Shown here piece by piece: positions 8,848 to 17,225 of a stretch of 40,000 nucleotides of DNA. The stretch is from Acidobacterium sp. GTDB lineage: Bacteria > Acidobacteriota > Terriglobia > Terriglobales > Acidobacteriaceae. The notes beneath the pieces were generated by a model. That model saw nothing but the letters and a program-made list of their open reading frames with translations, did no database searches and had not been told where the DNA came from. The stretch covers positions 1 through 40,000 of the forward strand of contig PMUI01000035.1 in the NCBI GenBank assembly GCA_003166955.1, given 5' to 3'. Positions within the stretch are counted from its first letter, which is position 1, and every line of letters starts with the position of its first letter. The translations under genes and the position numbers were made by a program.

Positions 8848-8996
8848 TCACCGCAGATCCGAAAGAAAAGCACTCACTTCCCGGCTGAGCGCTCGATCGA
8901 AATCGAAATTATGAGGGCACGCGAAGATCGCCAGGATCGGAACGGGAATCTTCGTGTATCTTTGCCCACCAAGGTTAATCGCCAGAGCAATCGGTG
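8848..8996 (-). pseudogene. Possible internal/C-terminal remnant of an alpha/beta hydrolase
   Basis: A short minus-strand frame contains INLGGQRYTKIPVPILAIFA followed by CPHNF, which resembles the strand and loop near the acid residue of bacterial alpha/beta-hydrolases (pattern: YTKI-VP-LAIFA-PH). The catalytic serine region and histidine loop are absent, so at most it is a fragment. Upstream residues in this frame cross the terminator hairpin at 9132 and cannot be protein from the same gene. This is an eye-made match only. Confidence 0.3.
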
Positions 8997-9131
8997 GAAT
9001 CGCTGACGAGGGCGGATGTAACTCCGGCACTGAACGATCTCGCTGGATGGACTCCTTCAGATCGCGGTTGAACAGTAGACAGCGGTCAGCATCTCGGTGG
9101 GGGGCCATCGAAGCAGACCCCCCAAAAAACA

Positions 9132-9163
9132 AAAAGGGTGCGTCATTTCGGACGCACCCTTTT
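9132..9163 (-). terminator. Rho-independent terminator after the PfpI-like remnant
   Basis: A 13-bp perfect stem AAAAGGGTGCGTC (9132-9144) / GACGCACCCTTTT (9151-9163) with loop ATTTCG. Read on the minus strand the stem is followed by a T-rich tract ending at about 9124. It lies 16 bp after the stop at 9179, so it originally ended the minus-strand gene. Confidence 0.85.
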
Positions 9164-9178
9164 GACTTCTGCCTCGTC

Positions 9179-9352
9179 TTAAGCTGCCTTGGCCTTAGCA
9201 CCGCCAACCGCTTCAATCAGCGCCCCGCTGAACGCAGGAATATCATCCGGCTTCCCGCTCGAAATAAACTGCCCATCGGTGACCACCTCCGAGAAGCCGG
9301 CTTCCCGCGAGAAATCAGCATCGGTGAGCGACCTGCCGTTGATGGGCGAATT
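9179..9352 (-). pseudogene. C-terminal remnant of a DJ-1/PfpI-family protein
   Basis: This frame is not a full ORF. Translated on the minus strand to the TAA at 9179-9181 it gives SREAGFSEVVTDGQFISSGK then PDDIPAFSGALIEAV and an Ala/Lys-rich tail. This matches the C-terminal end of PfpI-type proteins, where the pattern is EVV-DG-(F/L)(V/I)(T/S)S-(R/G)KPDD(I/L)PAF. Only about 55 residues remain of a family that is normally about 180 residues; the nucleophile-elbow cysteine region is gone. A good terminator follows. The 5' edge of the recognisable part is at about 9350. Confidence 0.6.
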
Positions 9353-9471
9353 GCTTATGCTTTGCGTCTGCGCTCCTCTCGTGAAATGATCCTGCCATCC
9401 ATCAATCCCCGGGGGTCTTATGCGCCGATTAGACCTCTTCGTGTTCCCGCTCCTCTCTGCGCTCCCTGCGT

Positions 9472-10059
9472 CCCGACGCTCCCTCCGTCGCCGTCATCGT
9501 TTCGCATCGTTCCGAGGGCAGCGGAACAACCAGCATCTTCACCACATATCTCTCCGCTGTGAGTCCGGATTGGAAACAGAAGATCGGCACAGGGCCTTCC
9601 GTCAGCTGGCCCACGGGCATCGGCGGCAAAGGCAGCGAGGGAGTCACCGGCAACATCCGGAATTCCCCCGGCGCGATCGGCTACGTCGAACTAACCTATG
9701 CGGAGCAGAACCATCTTCCCACCGCCGCTATTAAGAATGCTGCTCGACAATTCGTTCAGCCCACGGCTGCGGGAGCGACATCGGCCATTGCTGCCTTCAG
9801 CGCTCAACTCACCCAGGATCCGCGCGTTCCCATCGTCAACCCCCCGGGGAGCGCGGCCGACGCCTACCCCATCTCCGGGCTGACCTTCCTCATTATCGCC
9901 AAAGACGGTCCGGATAAGGCAAAGCGCACCGCGCTGAAGCAATTTATTCAGTATGTAATTTCAGATGGCCAGGCGACCGCCGGAACGCTGAACTATGCGC
10001 CGCTGCCCGACGGCGCGAAGCAGTTTCGATCAGCAACGGCTACAGCAGTTGACGGCTGA
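9472..10059 (+). pseudogene. pstS: 3' half of a phosphate ABC transporter substrate-binding gene (pstS)
   Basis: The frame open from 9433 shows PstS-like sequence from about 9472: VSHRSEGSGTTSIFTTYLS, then SPDWKQKIGTGPSVSWPTG, GGKGSEGVTGNI, GAIGYVELTYAEQ and the C-terminal GLTFLIIAKDGPDKAK with KQFIQYVISDGQATA. The RS-GSGTT segment is the phosphate-contacting loop of the second lobe. Full-length PstS has about 340 residues with a signal peptide; here only about 195 residues of the C-terminal half remain. The GTG at 9559 is not a plausible start for a functional binding protein. No pstC, pstA, pstB or phoU is nearby. Confidence 0.8.
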
Positions 10060-10131
10060 AGGTCAGCCCATCAGCTGACGGCAAGTTGGTTCAGGGGCGC
10101 ACGGATTTCTCCTCGCGCCCCCGCGCGTCCC

Positions 10132-10971
10132 TCAGAAGCGGACCGCGAACCCCTGTGAAAGGATGGGAAAGAACCTCGCATAGGTCGCAACATCGTTGGA
10201 GATCTTCTTCTGCTCCGCCGCAAGGTTGGCCTGAATGTTGGGATCGGTGGCTACGTTGTCGCAATACAACGTGCCCTGGTAGTTGTAGCAGGCGGTTCCG
10301 GCCAGGTTCAGTACAAACTTGGGATCCCCGACATAAGCGAACCCGACTTCAAAGGGGAAGCTGAAATGGCGTTCGCTGCGCGGAACCAGGTTGCCCCAGC
10401 CCACCGTCAGCTTTGGCGCTGCTTTCGTGAATGTCAGGCTGCCCGAACCCGTCACCGGACTCGTTGCACTGCTGGTGTAGGTTGTGCCATTCAGCGTGAA
10501 GGTCTTGCCACCCGGCACATTGGCGCCGCCGGTGACCTGGTTTCCGTTGTAGATCAGCGCTCCCGGGCTGATGTGGAAACCCTTCGCCCACGGGAACCAG
10601 TCGACGCTGGCCTCTCCGGAGCGAAACTGCAGGTTGGCGTTGTACGTGATCCCGTCCTGGGTCAGCGTGTCGCTGTAGCTGAAGAAGTTGCCACCGCCGC
10701 GGACGTTGAGGTGGCGGCCAACGGGAACGGCGGCTTCGACACCGACGCCCAGGATGCCGACCTTAACGCCGACGCCGATGCCAGGAAAGCCTCCAGGACG
10801 GCTGGCCGAGGCGGGCATGGTGGAACCGGACGAGGACGCACCCAGAGCTGCCGCAATCGGGGCGCCGCCCGCCAGTAACTCGGGCGCAACGAGAGATGAG
10901 CTGCTTTGCTGCGCGAACGCGACAGGCAAGGCTAGGGACAGAGTAACCAGGGTCAGAGAAATGCGATGCAT
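10132..10971 (-). CDS. Secreted outer-membrane beta-barrel-like protein
   Basis: A 279-residue protein with a clear signal peptide (LTLVTLSLALPVAFAQ, cleavage after about residue 20), a Ser/Ala/Gly-rich linker to about residue 60, then alternating hydrophobic/polar strands with many glycines and aromatics (VGVKVGILGVGVEAAVPVG, GNFFSYSD, ASVDWFPW, FPFEVGFAYVG). The last residue is Phe in SQGFAVRF, as expected for the C-terminal signal of outer-membrane barrels. Two Cys (TACYNYQGTLYCDN) could form a loop disulfide. This type is common in Acidobacteriota without assigned substrate. It lies downstream of the two-component operon, on the same strand, 180 bp away, and has a possible sigma-54 element in its leader. 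Confidence 0.75.
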   Translation of the reverse strand: MHRISLTLVTLSLALPVAFAQQSSSSLVAPELLAGGAPIAAALGASSSGSTMPASASRPGGFPGIGVGVKVGILGVGVEAAVPVGRHLNVRGGGNFFSYSDTLTQDGITYNANLQFRSGEASVDWFPWAKGFHISPGALIYNGNQVTGGANVPGGKTFTLNGTTYTSSATSPVTGSGSLTFTKAAPKLTVGWGNLVPRSERHFSFPFEVGFAYVGDPKFVLNLAGTACYNYQGTLYCDNVATDPNIQANLAAEQKKISNDVATYARFFPILSQGFAVRF

Positions 10972-11093
10972 GGGGGAGAGCTCCTGAATTAGTGGGATGT
11001 TGATCGAACACCCGCCAATCGCACGTCTTTCGGCCAGTGCGATTCCGCCGCCTTTCGTCGGTCATGGAGGTGAGGGAAACACGGTCGAACCTC

Positions 11094-11110
11094 TGCGGGA
11101 TTCGTGCCCC
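11094..11110 (-). promoter_or_regulatory. Candidate sigma-54 (-24/-12) promoter
   Basis: Minus-strand sequence GGGGCACGAATCCCGCA has the GG-N10-GC spacing of sigma-54 promoters (consensus TGGCACG-N4-TTGCA): GGCACG is intact at -24, and GC is kept at -12 though the TT before it is CC. It lies about 120 bp before the start of the barrel gene and just past the end of the coupled sigma-54 regulator operon. Judged by eye only. Confidence 0.35.
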
Positions 11111-11151
11111 GTTCGTACCCGTCTTCCTCGGCGAATTGGTACCAGAGTAGG

Positions 11152-11733
11152 TCACTTCTGGGGGGCCAGCAATGACACGGTGGTTGTACCCTCCGGTACC
11201 GTTGGTTGAAGATGATCGCGCAAACGGTTCGCCATTTCCACCAGCGTCTGCAGGCGGTTTTCGATTTGCGGAGGAATATTCCGTTCCGCCAACGCCAGCC
11301 GGGATTCAAGCAGGAACCCGGTAATCGCATTCTTGAGTTCGGCGTCGATGGCAGCAGTCGCCGCGGCCATGGCGAGTTGTTGCTCCCGCTCCCGCCGTGT
11401 GAGTGCTCCCCGAATCTCACGCTCCAGCCGAGCGCTTCCCGCGAAAGCAAAATTGATCTGCAGAGGAACCGCAATTCCTGCGTTCTTCCAGATCAGATCG
11501 CAGCCATCGGGGTCAGAGTCGGCGAGAATCTGGTCGAGAATGACCGCCGCGTATCCTCGTCGAGCGAGCAGGCGCAGAGCCGCCGCGCGACTGGCCGCGA
11601 TCTCCACCGTGAGACCGAGGTGGCTCGCCAGCGCTGCCGCGGTGGTGTCGATTCCGTCGGTTGCTGTGACGATCAGCACGGCCTGCGGCGAGGCAGCCGG
11701 CGCATTACGGGTATGGTTGAGTGAGGCGCTCAT
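11152..11733 (-). CDS. Receiver-like protein with DHp/helical C-terminus, third gene of two-component operon
   Basis: About 193 residues from the ATG at 11733, which overlaps the regulator stop as ATGA. The N-terminal 115 residues follow a CheY-like pattern: AVLIVTATDG, AASRAAALRLLARRGYAAVILDQ and a later strand near LQINFAF. The acidic pair of a true receiver is missing at the first strand (TATDG), the central Asp of VILDQ is kept, and the conserved Lys is not evident, so phosphorylation is doubtful. The C-terminus (about 135-180; AELKNAITGFLLESRLALAE and IENRLQTLVEMANRLRDHL) resembles two antiparallel helices of a histidine-kinase dimerisation domain without the phospho-His. It may be a partner or competitor that binds the kinase or regulator. 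Confidence 0.65.
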   Translation of the reverse strand: MSASLNHTRNAPAASPQAVLIVTATDGIDTTAAALASHLGLTVEIAASRAAALRLLARRGYAAVILDQILADSDPDGCDLIWKNAGIAVPLQINFAFAGSARLEREIRGALTRREREQQLAMAAATAAIDAELKNAITGFLLESRLALAERNIPPQIENRLQTLVEMANRLRDHLQPTVPEGTTTVSLLAPQK

Positions 11734-13181
11734 GAGCATTCCCCATATTCCTTCAGCTTGCGATAGAGCGTTGTCTTGCCAATGTTGAGAAGCCTGGCCG
11801 CAAGCAGCTTGTCCCCTTTGACCTGTTCAATCGTCGTCAGGATCGCCCTCTTCTCCATCTCAGCCAGCGTCTCGACGGGTGTTTCGGCAAGGTCTTGCTG
11901 CGGTTTCTCGCGACGGCTGACGGCGGCGTGCATCCACGCATCGCGGATGCTGGTCGTCATCTCCCCCATCTCAATCACTTCTCCCGACGTCAGACTGCAG
12001 GCGCCGTCGATGGCGTTGGAGAGTTCCCGCACGTTGCCTGGCCACGCATAGTCCACGAGGAAACCCAGGGTTTCCGCGCTCAGACGGAACGCCCGCCGCA
12101 TCTCGAGGCTGTTTCGTTCCAGAAAATGTGCTGCCAGCAGCGGAATGTCCTCTTTGCGATCCCGCAGCGGGGGAAGCGTCAGCTTGACGACGTTGAGGCG
12201 GTAATACAGATCGCGCCGGAACTTACCTTGCTCCACCATGCCCCCCAGGTCCTGGTGCGTGGCGGCGAGAATACGCGCGCGGATCGGAACCGCGTGGCTT
12301 CCGCCCAGCGGCCGCACCTCCTTCTCCTGGAGCGCTCGCAGCAGCTTTGCCTGCAGGTCAAGAGGCAACTCGGCAATCTCGTCCAGGAAGACCGTGCCAC
12401 TGCCTGCGGCCACCATCAGGCCGTCGTGGGGACGATGCGCGCCGGTGAAGGCGCCTTTGACGTGCCCAAAGAGCTCGCTCTCGATGAGCGTGGGGGCGAG
12501 GGAGCCGCAGTCGACCGGAACAAAAGGTTTGCCGGCGCCTTGCCCATTGGCGTGAATGGCGCGGGCCACCAGTTCCTTCCCTGTCCCGCTTTCGCCGATG
12601 ATCAGCACGGGGTGAATCGTCTGCGCAACCCGCGCGAGGATCCGATAAAGCTTCTCCATCTCCGGACTCTCGCCGAGAAGGTTTCCCATGCCCCGGCCGG
12701 ACCGCAGGCGTTCCCGCAACCCGCGGCTCGCCGTATCGACAACGCGCCTCTCCGCGAGACGACGCAGGACGGCCGCCAGCTCCTCGGCTGAGAAGGGCTT
12801 GATGAGGTAGTCACTGGCGCCAAAACGCAGTGCCTCCAGCGCCAGCTGCACCGTCGAGGCCGAGGTCATCCATACCACGGCAACGCCGGGATGCATCTGC
12901 CGCAGCTCTTCCAGCAGTTCCGATCCAGTGCCCGTGGCGATGCTCTCGTCCACCAGCACGATATCGAAGCCTTTGGCCAGCAACAGTCCGCGCGTGCGGC
13001 TGGTAAGCTCCGCCTCATGCGCGACCATTCCCTCGTTCGAAGCAATTTCGCAGCAGGCGCGGCGGATCGATGCGTCGTCGTCGGCGACCAGTACATGCAG
13101 TGGAGCGGATTCCGGTTGAATCGGAGGTACCATCAGGCTGACCATTGGATGAATTGACTCTGCTGTCCATCGTCGCATCAT
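11730..13181 (-). CDS. Sigma-54-dependent response regulator, NtrC family
   Basis: A 483-residue activator. Receiver domain about 28-145 with VLVADDDASIR, phospho-acceptor Asp78 in IVLVDES, and Lys128 in YLIKPF. AAA+ domain about 165-400: Walker A GESGTGKE (196-203), GAFTGA loop (243-248) that contacts sigma-54, and Walker B TVFLDEIAELP (about 263-273), ending with YAWPGNVRELSNAI. A Fis-type helix-turn-helix closes the protein (LAARLLNIGKTTLYRKLKEY). All core motifs are intact, so it should drive open-complex formation at -24/-12 promoters after phosphorylation by the kinase encoded immediately upstream. Start and end both overlap neighbours as ATGA (13178-13181 and 11730-11733), showing translational coupling. 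Confidence 0.95.
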   Translation of the reverse strand: MMRRWTAESIHPMVSLMVPPIQPESAPLHVLVADDDASIRRACCEIASNEGMVAHEAELTSRTRGLLLAKGFDIVLVDESIATGTGSELLEELRQMHPGVAVVWMTSASTVQLALEALRFGASDYLIKPFSAEELAAVLRRLAERRVVDTASRGLRERLRSGRGMGNLLGESPEMEKLYRILARVAQTIHPVLIIGESGTGKELVARAIHANGQGAGKPFVPVDCGSLAPTLIESELFGHVKGAFTGAHRPHDGLMVAAGSGTVFLDEIAELPLDLQAKLLRALQEKEVRPLGGSHAVPIRARILAATHQDLGGMVEQGKFRRDLYYRLNVVKLTLPPLRDRKEDIPLLAAHFLERNSLEMRRAFRLSAETLGFLVDYAWPGNVRELSNAIDGACSLTSGEVIEMGEMTTSIRDAWMHAAVSRREKPQQDLAETPVETLAEMEKRAILTTIEQVKGDKLLAARLLNIGKTTLYRKLKEYGECS

Positions 13182-14140
13182 TGGAGGTCACTCTTGCCAT
13201 CCAGGCAGGGTTCCAAAGGTAAGTTGGGGGTTACGTTTGTAAGTGGCAGCTCGATCTCAAATCGTGCACCCAGTATCGGCGAAGCTACTGCCCGCACGGT
13301 TCCTCCCGCCGCCTCCACCAGCTCCCGCACGATACTCAGGCCAAGCCCGTGATGCTGCGCTTCCGGCCACGACTGCCCCCCCTGCCGCGTCGAGAAGCCC
13401 GATTCGAAGACCCGCTCCATAAACTCCGTCGGTATACCCGGGCCGCTATCTTCCACTGTAAGCAGCACCGTGCCACTTAGCCCGACCCGGGCATGCGGAG
13501 AATCATCCCAAAGGTACTGCGAACCTTCCTCCCCATTTCCATCGCCGTCCAGCGTCCACAGAAAGCTCTCGCCGCCTCCTCGCTGCGTCGTGATCCGAAC
13601 CCGTCCGCCTGTCGGCATCGCGTCCGCGGCATTACGCACCAGATTCACCAGAATCCGCGACAGGCTCTCCTCAGTCAGCCGTAACGCCCCGGCGCAGGGA
13701 AGACACGCAACCTGGACTTCGGTGACCGGTCCCGCGATCGCCGCAAGCAGGCTGCGCATCTTCTCGACCGAGGCCGACAGATCGATCACCGGGGCTTCCG
13801 GCACCAGCTTCTCCTGCGTCTGCGCTGTTTTGCGGCAGAGTGAGGCCAACCGCTGCACCAGTTGCCCCGAAGTCTCGGCGATCGATCGAATCTGCACCCC
13901 AAAATGTCCATGCCGCGGCCCCAACACCCCCGGCTGGCTGATCAACTCGGCGCACAGGCCCAGCGCGGTCACAATATTGCGCGCGTCGTGCGTAATCCCC
14001 GCGAGAGCCAGCGCGTCGCCGCCCTCCTCCCGCAGCGTGGGCGAGTTCCCTTTGCGAGGCAGAGGAACCTGCGGAGGCGTTGCAATAGTAAGAATTTCCT
14101 GTTGCGTGGTCGTCGGCGTCAACTGCGGGTTTTCTTCCAT
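13178..14140 (-). CDS. Soluble sensor histidine kinase
   Basis: A 320-residue kinase without membrane segments or a recognisable sensory domain. An unstructured Thr/Pro-rich N-terminus (1-45) precedes the dimerisation helix with the phospho-accepting His51 in LAGITHDARNIVTALG. The ATPase domain has an N box LVNLVRNAADAMP (Asn170), G1 box VEDSGPGIP (229-237), an F-box region with FESGFST, and G2 box HGLGLSIVRELVEAAGG. It is probably driven by a partner protein or cytoplasmic signal and phosphorylates the regulator encoded next, with which it shares an ATGA overlap. It is first in the operon; the promoter should lie in the 298 bp that separate it from the divergent rph gene. Confidence 0.93.
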   Translation of the reverse strand: MEENPQLTPTTTQQEILTIATPPQVPLPRKGNSPTLREEGGDALALAGITHDARNIVTALGLCAELISQPGVLGPRHGHFGVQIRSIAETSGQLVQRLASLCRKTAQTQEKLVPEAPVIDLSASVEKMRSLLAAIAGPVTEVQVACLPCAGALRLTEESLSRILVNLVRNAADAMPTGGRVRITTQRGGGESFLWTLDGDGNGEEGSQYLWDDSPHARVGLSGTVLLTVEDSGPGIPTEFMERVFESGFSTRQGGQSWPEAQHHGLGLSIVRELVEAAGGTVRAVASPILGARFEIELPLTNVTPNLPLEPCLDGKSDLQ

Positions 14141-14438
14141 GGCGGGCTTCCATTCTCGGAACGGGAAGCCGTTGCGCTCTGGATTCGCCTCAGCTTCCCA
14201 TCTCGGTTCACGACTGCCCTCCCATAGGACACGTCAAAGGCCAAAACTCCGCCCCTTCGCAAGCCCTTCGAAACAGGACCCTTGTCCCAACTCGACGCCC
14301 CATCCAAAATCGGAAACACCCCCTCCCCCTTCCCATTTTGAAACTCCCCCAGCCCCCGCCAGTCCCTAACCCCAAGCCCTTCCAGCACTTGCCCGCCCCC
14401 TCCCATTCCAGGACGATTCCCGTTTCAGACCCCGTACA

Positions 14439-15185
14439 ATGAGGCCGATGCCAGATTCGTTCTTCCGCGCCGAAAATCGCAGCCCCTCCGCGATGCGCCC
14501 CGTCCGCCTCACCCCCGGCTACGTCCAGGTCCCCGAAGGCTCCATCCTTATTGAAGTCGGCCACACCCGCGTCCTCTGCAACGCCTCCATCGAGCAGGGC
14601 GTCCCCACCTGGCTCCGCAACAGCGGCCGCGGCTGGGTCACCGCCGAATACGGCATGCTCCCCCGCGCCACCCTCACCCGCACCCCCCGCGAGTCGGAAA
14701 AAGGCAAAGTCGGCGGCCGCACCCACGAAATCCAGCGCCTCATCGGCCGCTCCCTCCGCGCCGTCGTCGACATGAAAGCCCTCGGCGAGCGCACCGTCAT
14801 CCTCGACTGCGATGTTCTCCAGGCCGACGGTGGCACCCGCACCGCCGCCATCACCGGAGCCTGCGCCGCCCTCGCCATCGCCTTCAACCGTATGCTTGCC
14901 ACCGACGCCCTCAAAGCCTCGCCCCTCCGCCAGCTCGTCGCCGCCACCAGCGTCGGCATCGTCGAGAACACGGTCCTCCTCGACCTCGCCTACGAAGAAG
15001 ACTCCCAGGCCGACGTCGACATGAACCTCGTCATGACTGAAGACGGCAACTTCGTCGAACTCCAGGCCACGGCCGAGCGCCACGCCTTCCCGCGCTCGCG
15101 CCTGCTCGAAATGATGGACTACGCCGAAACCGGCATCCGCCAGCTCCACGACCTCCAGCGCGCCGCCATCGCAGCGGCGGCGTGA
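14439..15185 (+). CDS. rph: Ribonuclease PH
   Basis: A 248-residue phosphorolytic 3'-5' exoribonuclease that trims tRNA 3' ends using inorganic phosphate. Landmarks are RPVRLTPGYVQVPEGSILIE, GRGWVTAEYGMLPRAT, the phosphate-binding GRTHEIQRLIGRSLRAVVD (Arg cluster), DCDVLQADGGTRTAAITGA and the C-terminal VELQATAERHAF followed by RSRLLEMMDYAETGI. Length matches the family (about 240). Either the ATG at 14439 or one three codons later may start translation. A second, damaged copy of the 3' end of this gene lies at 19396-19531. The usual neighbour, a non-canonical NTP pyrophosphatase gene, is absent. Confidence 0.96.
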   Translation: MRPMPDSFFRAENRSPSAMRPVRLTPGYVQVPEGSILIEVGHTRVLCNASIEQGVPTWLRNSGRGWVTAEYGMLPRATLTRTPRESEKGKVGGRTHEIQRLIGRSLRAVVDMKALGERTVILDCDVLQADGGTRTAAITGACAALAIAFNRMLATDALKASPLRQLVAATSVGIVENTVLLDLAYEEDSQADVDMNLVMTEDGNFVELQATAERHAFPRSRLLEMMDYAETGIRQLHDLQRAAIAAAA

Positions 15186-15553
15186 AGCGCGCCGAGAAGC
15201 TTGAGCGTCAGGGAAGGGAATCGACAACGAGCCGGCAAAGCCGGACCCAAAGCGGGCGGGACCCTCTCTTTGATACGTCTCCGAACGCACAGGCGCTCAA
15301 ACTTTCAGGTTGGCGACAAACCATCCGAACGATGTCAATGAGCGCATCGGCCTGTTGTCGCCAGTCGGCCGATCGATTACATTGCGTTGACACACACTCG
15401 GCAACGACCTTTTTGGGGACGAGTAACGGCAGACCGTCAATTTGCCGCTTTGGGCCGTCGCATCAATCCTGCCCCGCGAAATGTCCGCATGAACGGCGCG
15501 GCGATGACGTCTGGCTGAGTGTGGAGTTGCCGGCTATGGTTGCGTTGTGGCGC
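15186..15553. other. Convergent intergenic region, no gene recognised
   Basis: 368 bp between rph and the minus-strand secreted-protein gene, which converge on it. The long plus-strand frame across it has no protein-like features. It contains one copy of a 21-bp repeat shared with 16961-16981. No strong terminator hairpin was found. Confidence 0.5.
15334..15354 (+). repeat. Intergenic repeat copy 1
   Basis: GTCAATGAGCGCATCGGCCT plus one base matches 16961-16981 at 20 of 21 positions. Upstream of both copies there is weaker similarity (GGCGAC and CCATCC), suggesting a larger degenerate element of about 60-80 bp. Confidence 0.55.
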
Positions 15554-16657
15554 TCAGCGAGTCGGCGGCTGTATCAGTCTGTAGCCTGCGGGGATTTCGA
15601 AGTGCGAAGGGTCGACCGGAGCTGATGAGAAGTTCGATGTCGTGATCTGGGTTTCCATCAGGATGGCGCTGGTAGGTTGCGCCTGGGCGCCGTTGCTGCT
15701 CTGGTCGGAGCTCTTGTCGGGCGGATTGTCCTTCTTTTTGCCGAATCCGAAGTGGCCAGGAATCATAGAAGATATGCCGGCTTTGGCAACCTGACCGGCG
15801 CTGGGACCGGCGGGGCTGGCGTCGGCTGGCAGGGGCGCTTCGGACGCGGCGGGCAGGGGCTGGCCGTTAACGGTGGTTCCCATGCGCATGACCTGCATGA
15901 TCGGGACGCCCTTGAGCTTCTGCATCTCGCCGGCCATATCGTTGAGGGCCTGGCCTGCGGCGGGATTCTGAGACAGCACCTTGCTGAAGTCGAAGCCGAG
16001 ACCGATGGTGGCGTCAGACATTTTTTCGGCGAAGCGCTGGTAGAAGTCGCGTACCTGGTCGTAGCCGGGGATCGCCGGCACCATCCACATGTCGTTGGTC
16101 ACGGCCATACTGCCGGACTGCTGGGTCTGGGTGTCAGTGGCCTTCATCATGAGCGTTAGGATCGATTCGCTGCTCTGGAGCCCGCTGATTTGCTTTTGAT
16201 TGCCGGTATTGCGGACCTTGATGTCGAAGCTCGCTTTCACGTTCTGCGTATCAGGGTTCGGGGCGGGCTGGGCGGGCTGGGCGGGCTGTTTGGCGGCCTG
16301 TTGCTGCATCTGCGCATTGGCGTTTTCAATGGCCTGCTTCATCTGCGCGAAGGTCATCACGGTGTAAGTCTTTTTCTGGATGTCGATCTGGGTGATGGTT
16401 TCCTTGTCGAGATCGATGATCTCGATGTTGTCGGACGACACGTTGGCGAGGCGATTGTCTTTGAGATAGATGGTTGAGACGACGGGGTCGCCGATGTGGC
16501 GGGCCTGGGAGCTGAAGACGCCGACGGTCTTCATCATGTGGAGGAGCGAGCCGCCGGTAATCTGAGTTGTCTGCTGATAAGTGTAGTCGCCAGCGTAGAG
16601 GGTGGCAGGCAGAGTGAGGGCAATAGCAAATAGAGCGTGCTGCAAACGGGAAGACAT
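15554..16657 (-). CDS. Secreted protein of unknown function, DUF4412-like
   Basis: About 367 residues from the ATG at 16657, which has GGAGG nine bases upstream and begins a good signal peptide (LQHALFAIALTLPATLYAG). The frame is open 51 codons further but that part is arginine-rich and unlike a leader. Segments such as VVSTIYLKDNRLANVSSDN and IIDLDKETITQIDIQKKTYT followed by MTFAQMKQ resemble DUF4412-type secreted proteins, in which a stored variable is read as a name-value statement of an unknown ligand. A Gln/Pro/Ala linker sits near residue 120 and another at about 290-330 (PLPADASPAGPSAG); the C-terminus returns to folded sequence (DPSHFEIPAGYRLIQPP). Probably periplasmic; function unknown. 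Confidence 0.75.
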   Translation of the reverse strand: MSSRLQHALFAIALTLPATLYAGDYTYQQTTQITGGSLLHMMKTVGVFSSQARHIGDPVVSTIYLKDNRLANVSSDNIEIIDLDKETITQIDIQKKTYTVMTFAQMKQAIENANAQMQQQAAKQPAQPAQPAPNPDTQNVKASFDIKVRNTGNQKQISGLQSSESILTLMMKATDTQTQQSGSMAVTNDMWMVPAIPGYDQVRDFYQRFAEKMSDATIGLGFDFSKVLSQNPAAGQALNDMAGEMQKLKGVPIMQVMRMGTTVNGQPLPAASEAPLPADASPAGPSAGQVAKAGISSMIPGHFGFGKKKDNPPDKSSDQSSNGAQAQPTSAILMETQITTSNFSSAPVDPSHFEIPAGYRLIQPPTR

Positions 16658-17225
16658 AGACAGCCTCCGAACAGGATTATGGCGGCGGAGCGAGGGAGAG
16701 CCCGCAAAAACCGCGAGTCGCCGGAAGTATACCGGAGAAATAGTGCGCGGCAACGGGATAGCGTTACAGGGTGTGAGAAATGCGTGCGCAACATGCGAGG
16801 TTCGAGGCAATCAGAACCCGACAGGATCGGACAGTGCCCTGGGAGTCTCGAAATCACACAAAACGTGCCACGTTCCGGCTTGGCTGATTCCCGCGAAAAA
16901 TCATTCAACTTCCGGATGGGCGACCATCCATCCAGAACTCTAAAGACGGCCGCAATGCGGGTCAATGAGCGCATTGGCCTGAAGCCAACAGCGGAGGTTT
17001 GAACTGCCAGCAGATTCCGGGACGCTGGCTGGTTTCGCAGGAGTGATCTTCGGATGGCTAAAGGCACGGACGTTCTCGCGCGGATATGGCACCGATGGAG
17101 GCCTCATTTCAAGTGTGAGAGAGAGCTCCCCCCAATGCCGGCAAAGCAATGAAGTGCTGTCCGGATCGATCCTGGCGTAACCGAACCTCGGTCCAGATCG
17201 AGTCACCCCAGTAGACTGAACCTGC
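16658..17225. other. Divergent intergenic region with repeat copy
   Basis: 568 bp between the secreted-protein gene and the LLM oxidoreductase. It holds the second copy of the 21-bp repeat and no convincing ORF on either strand. It must carry promoters for both flanking genes; none is clear by eye. Confidence 0.5.
16961..16981 (+). repeat. Intergenic repeat copy 2
   Basis: GTCAATGAGCGCATTGGCCT plus one base; differs from 15334-15354 at a single position (C to T). Same orientation, about 1.6 kb apart, one on each side of the secreted-protein gene. Confidence 0.55.

Noticed and set aside
9559-10059. A short functional PstS-like protein starting at GTG 9559
   Set aside because: PstS similarity continues upstream of the GTG in the same frame, so this is a truncated gene rather than a short natural one.
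14208-15290. Long minus-strand frame opposite rph
   Set aside because: Shadow of rph; Gly/Glu/Asp-rich with no family features.
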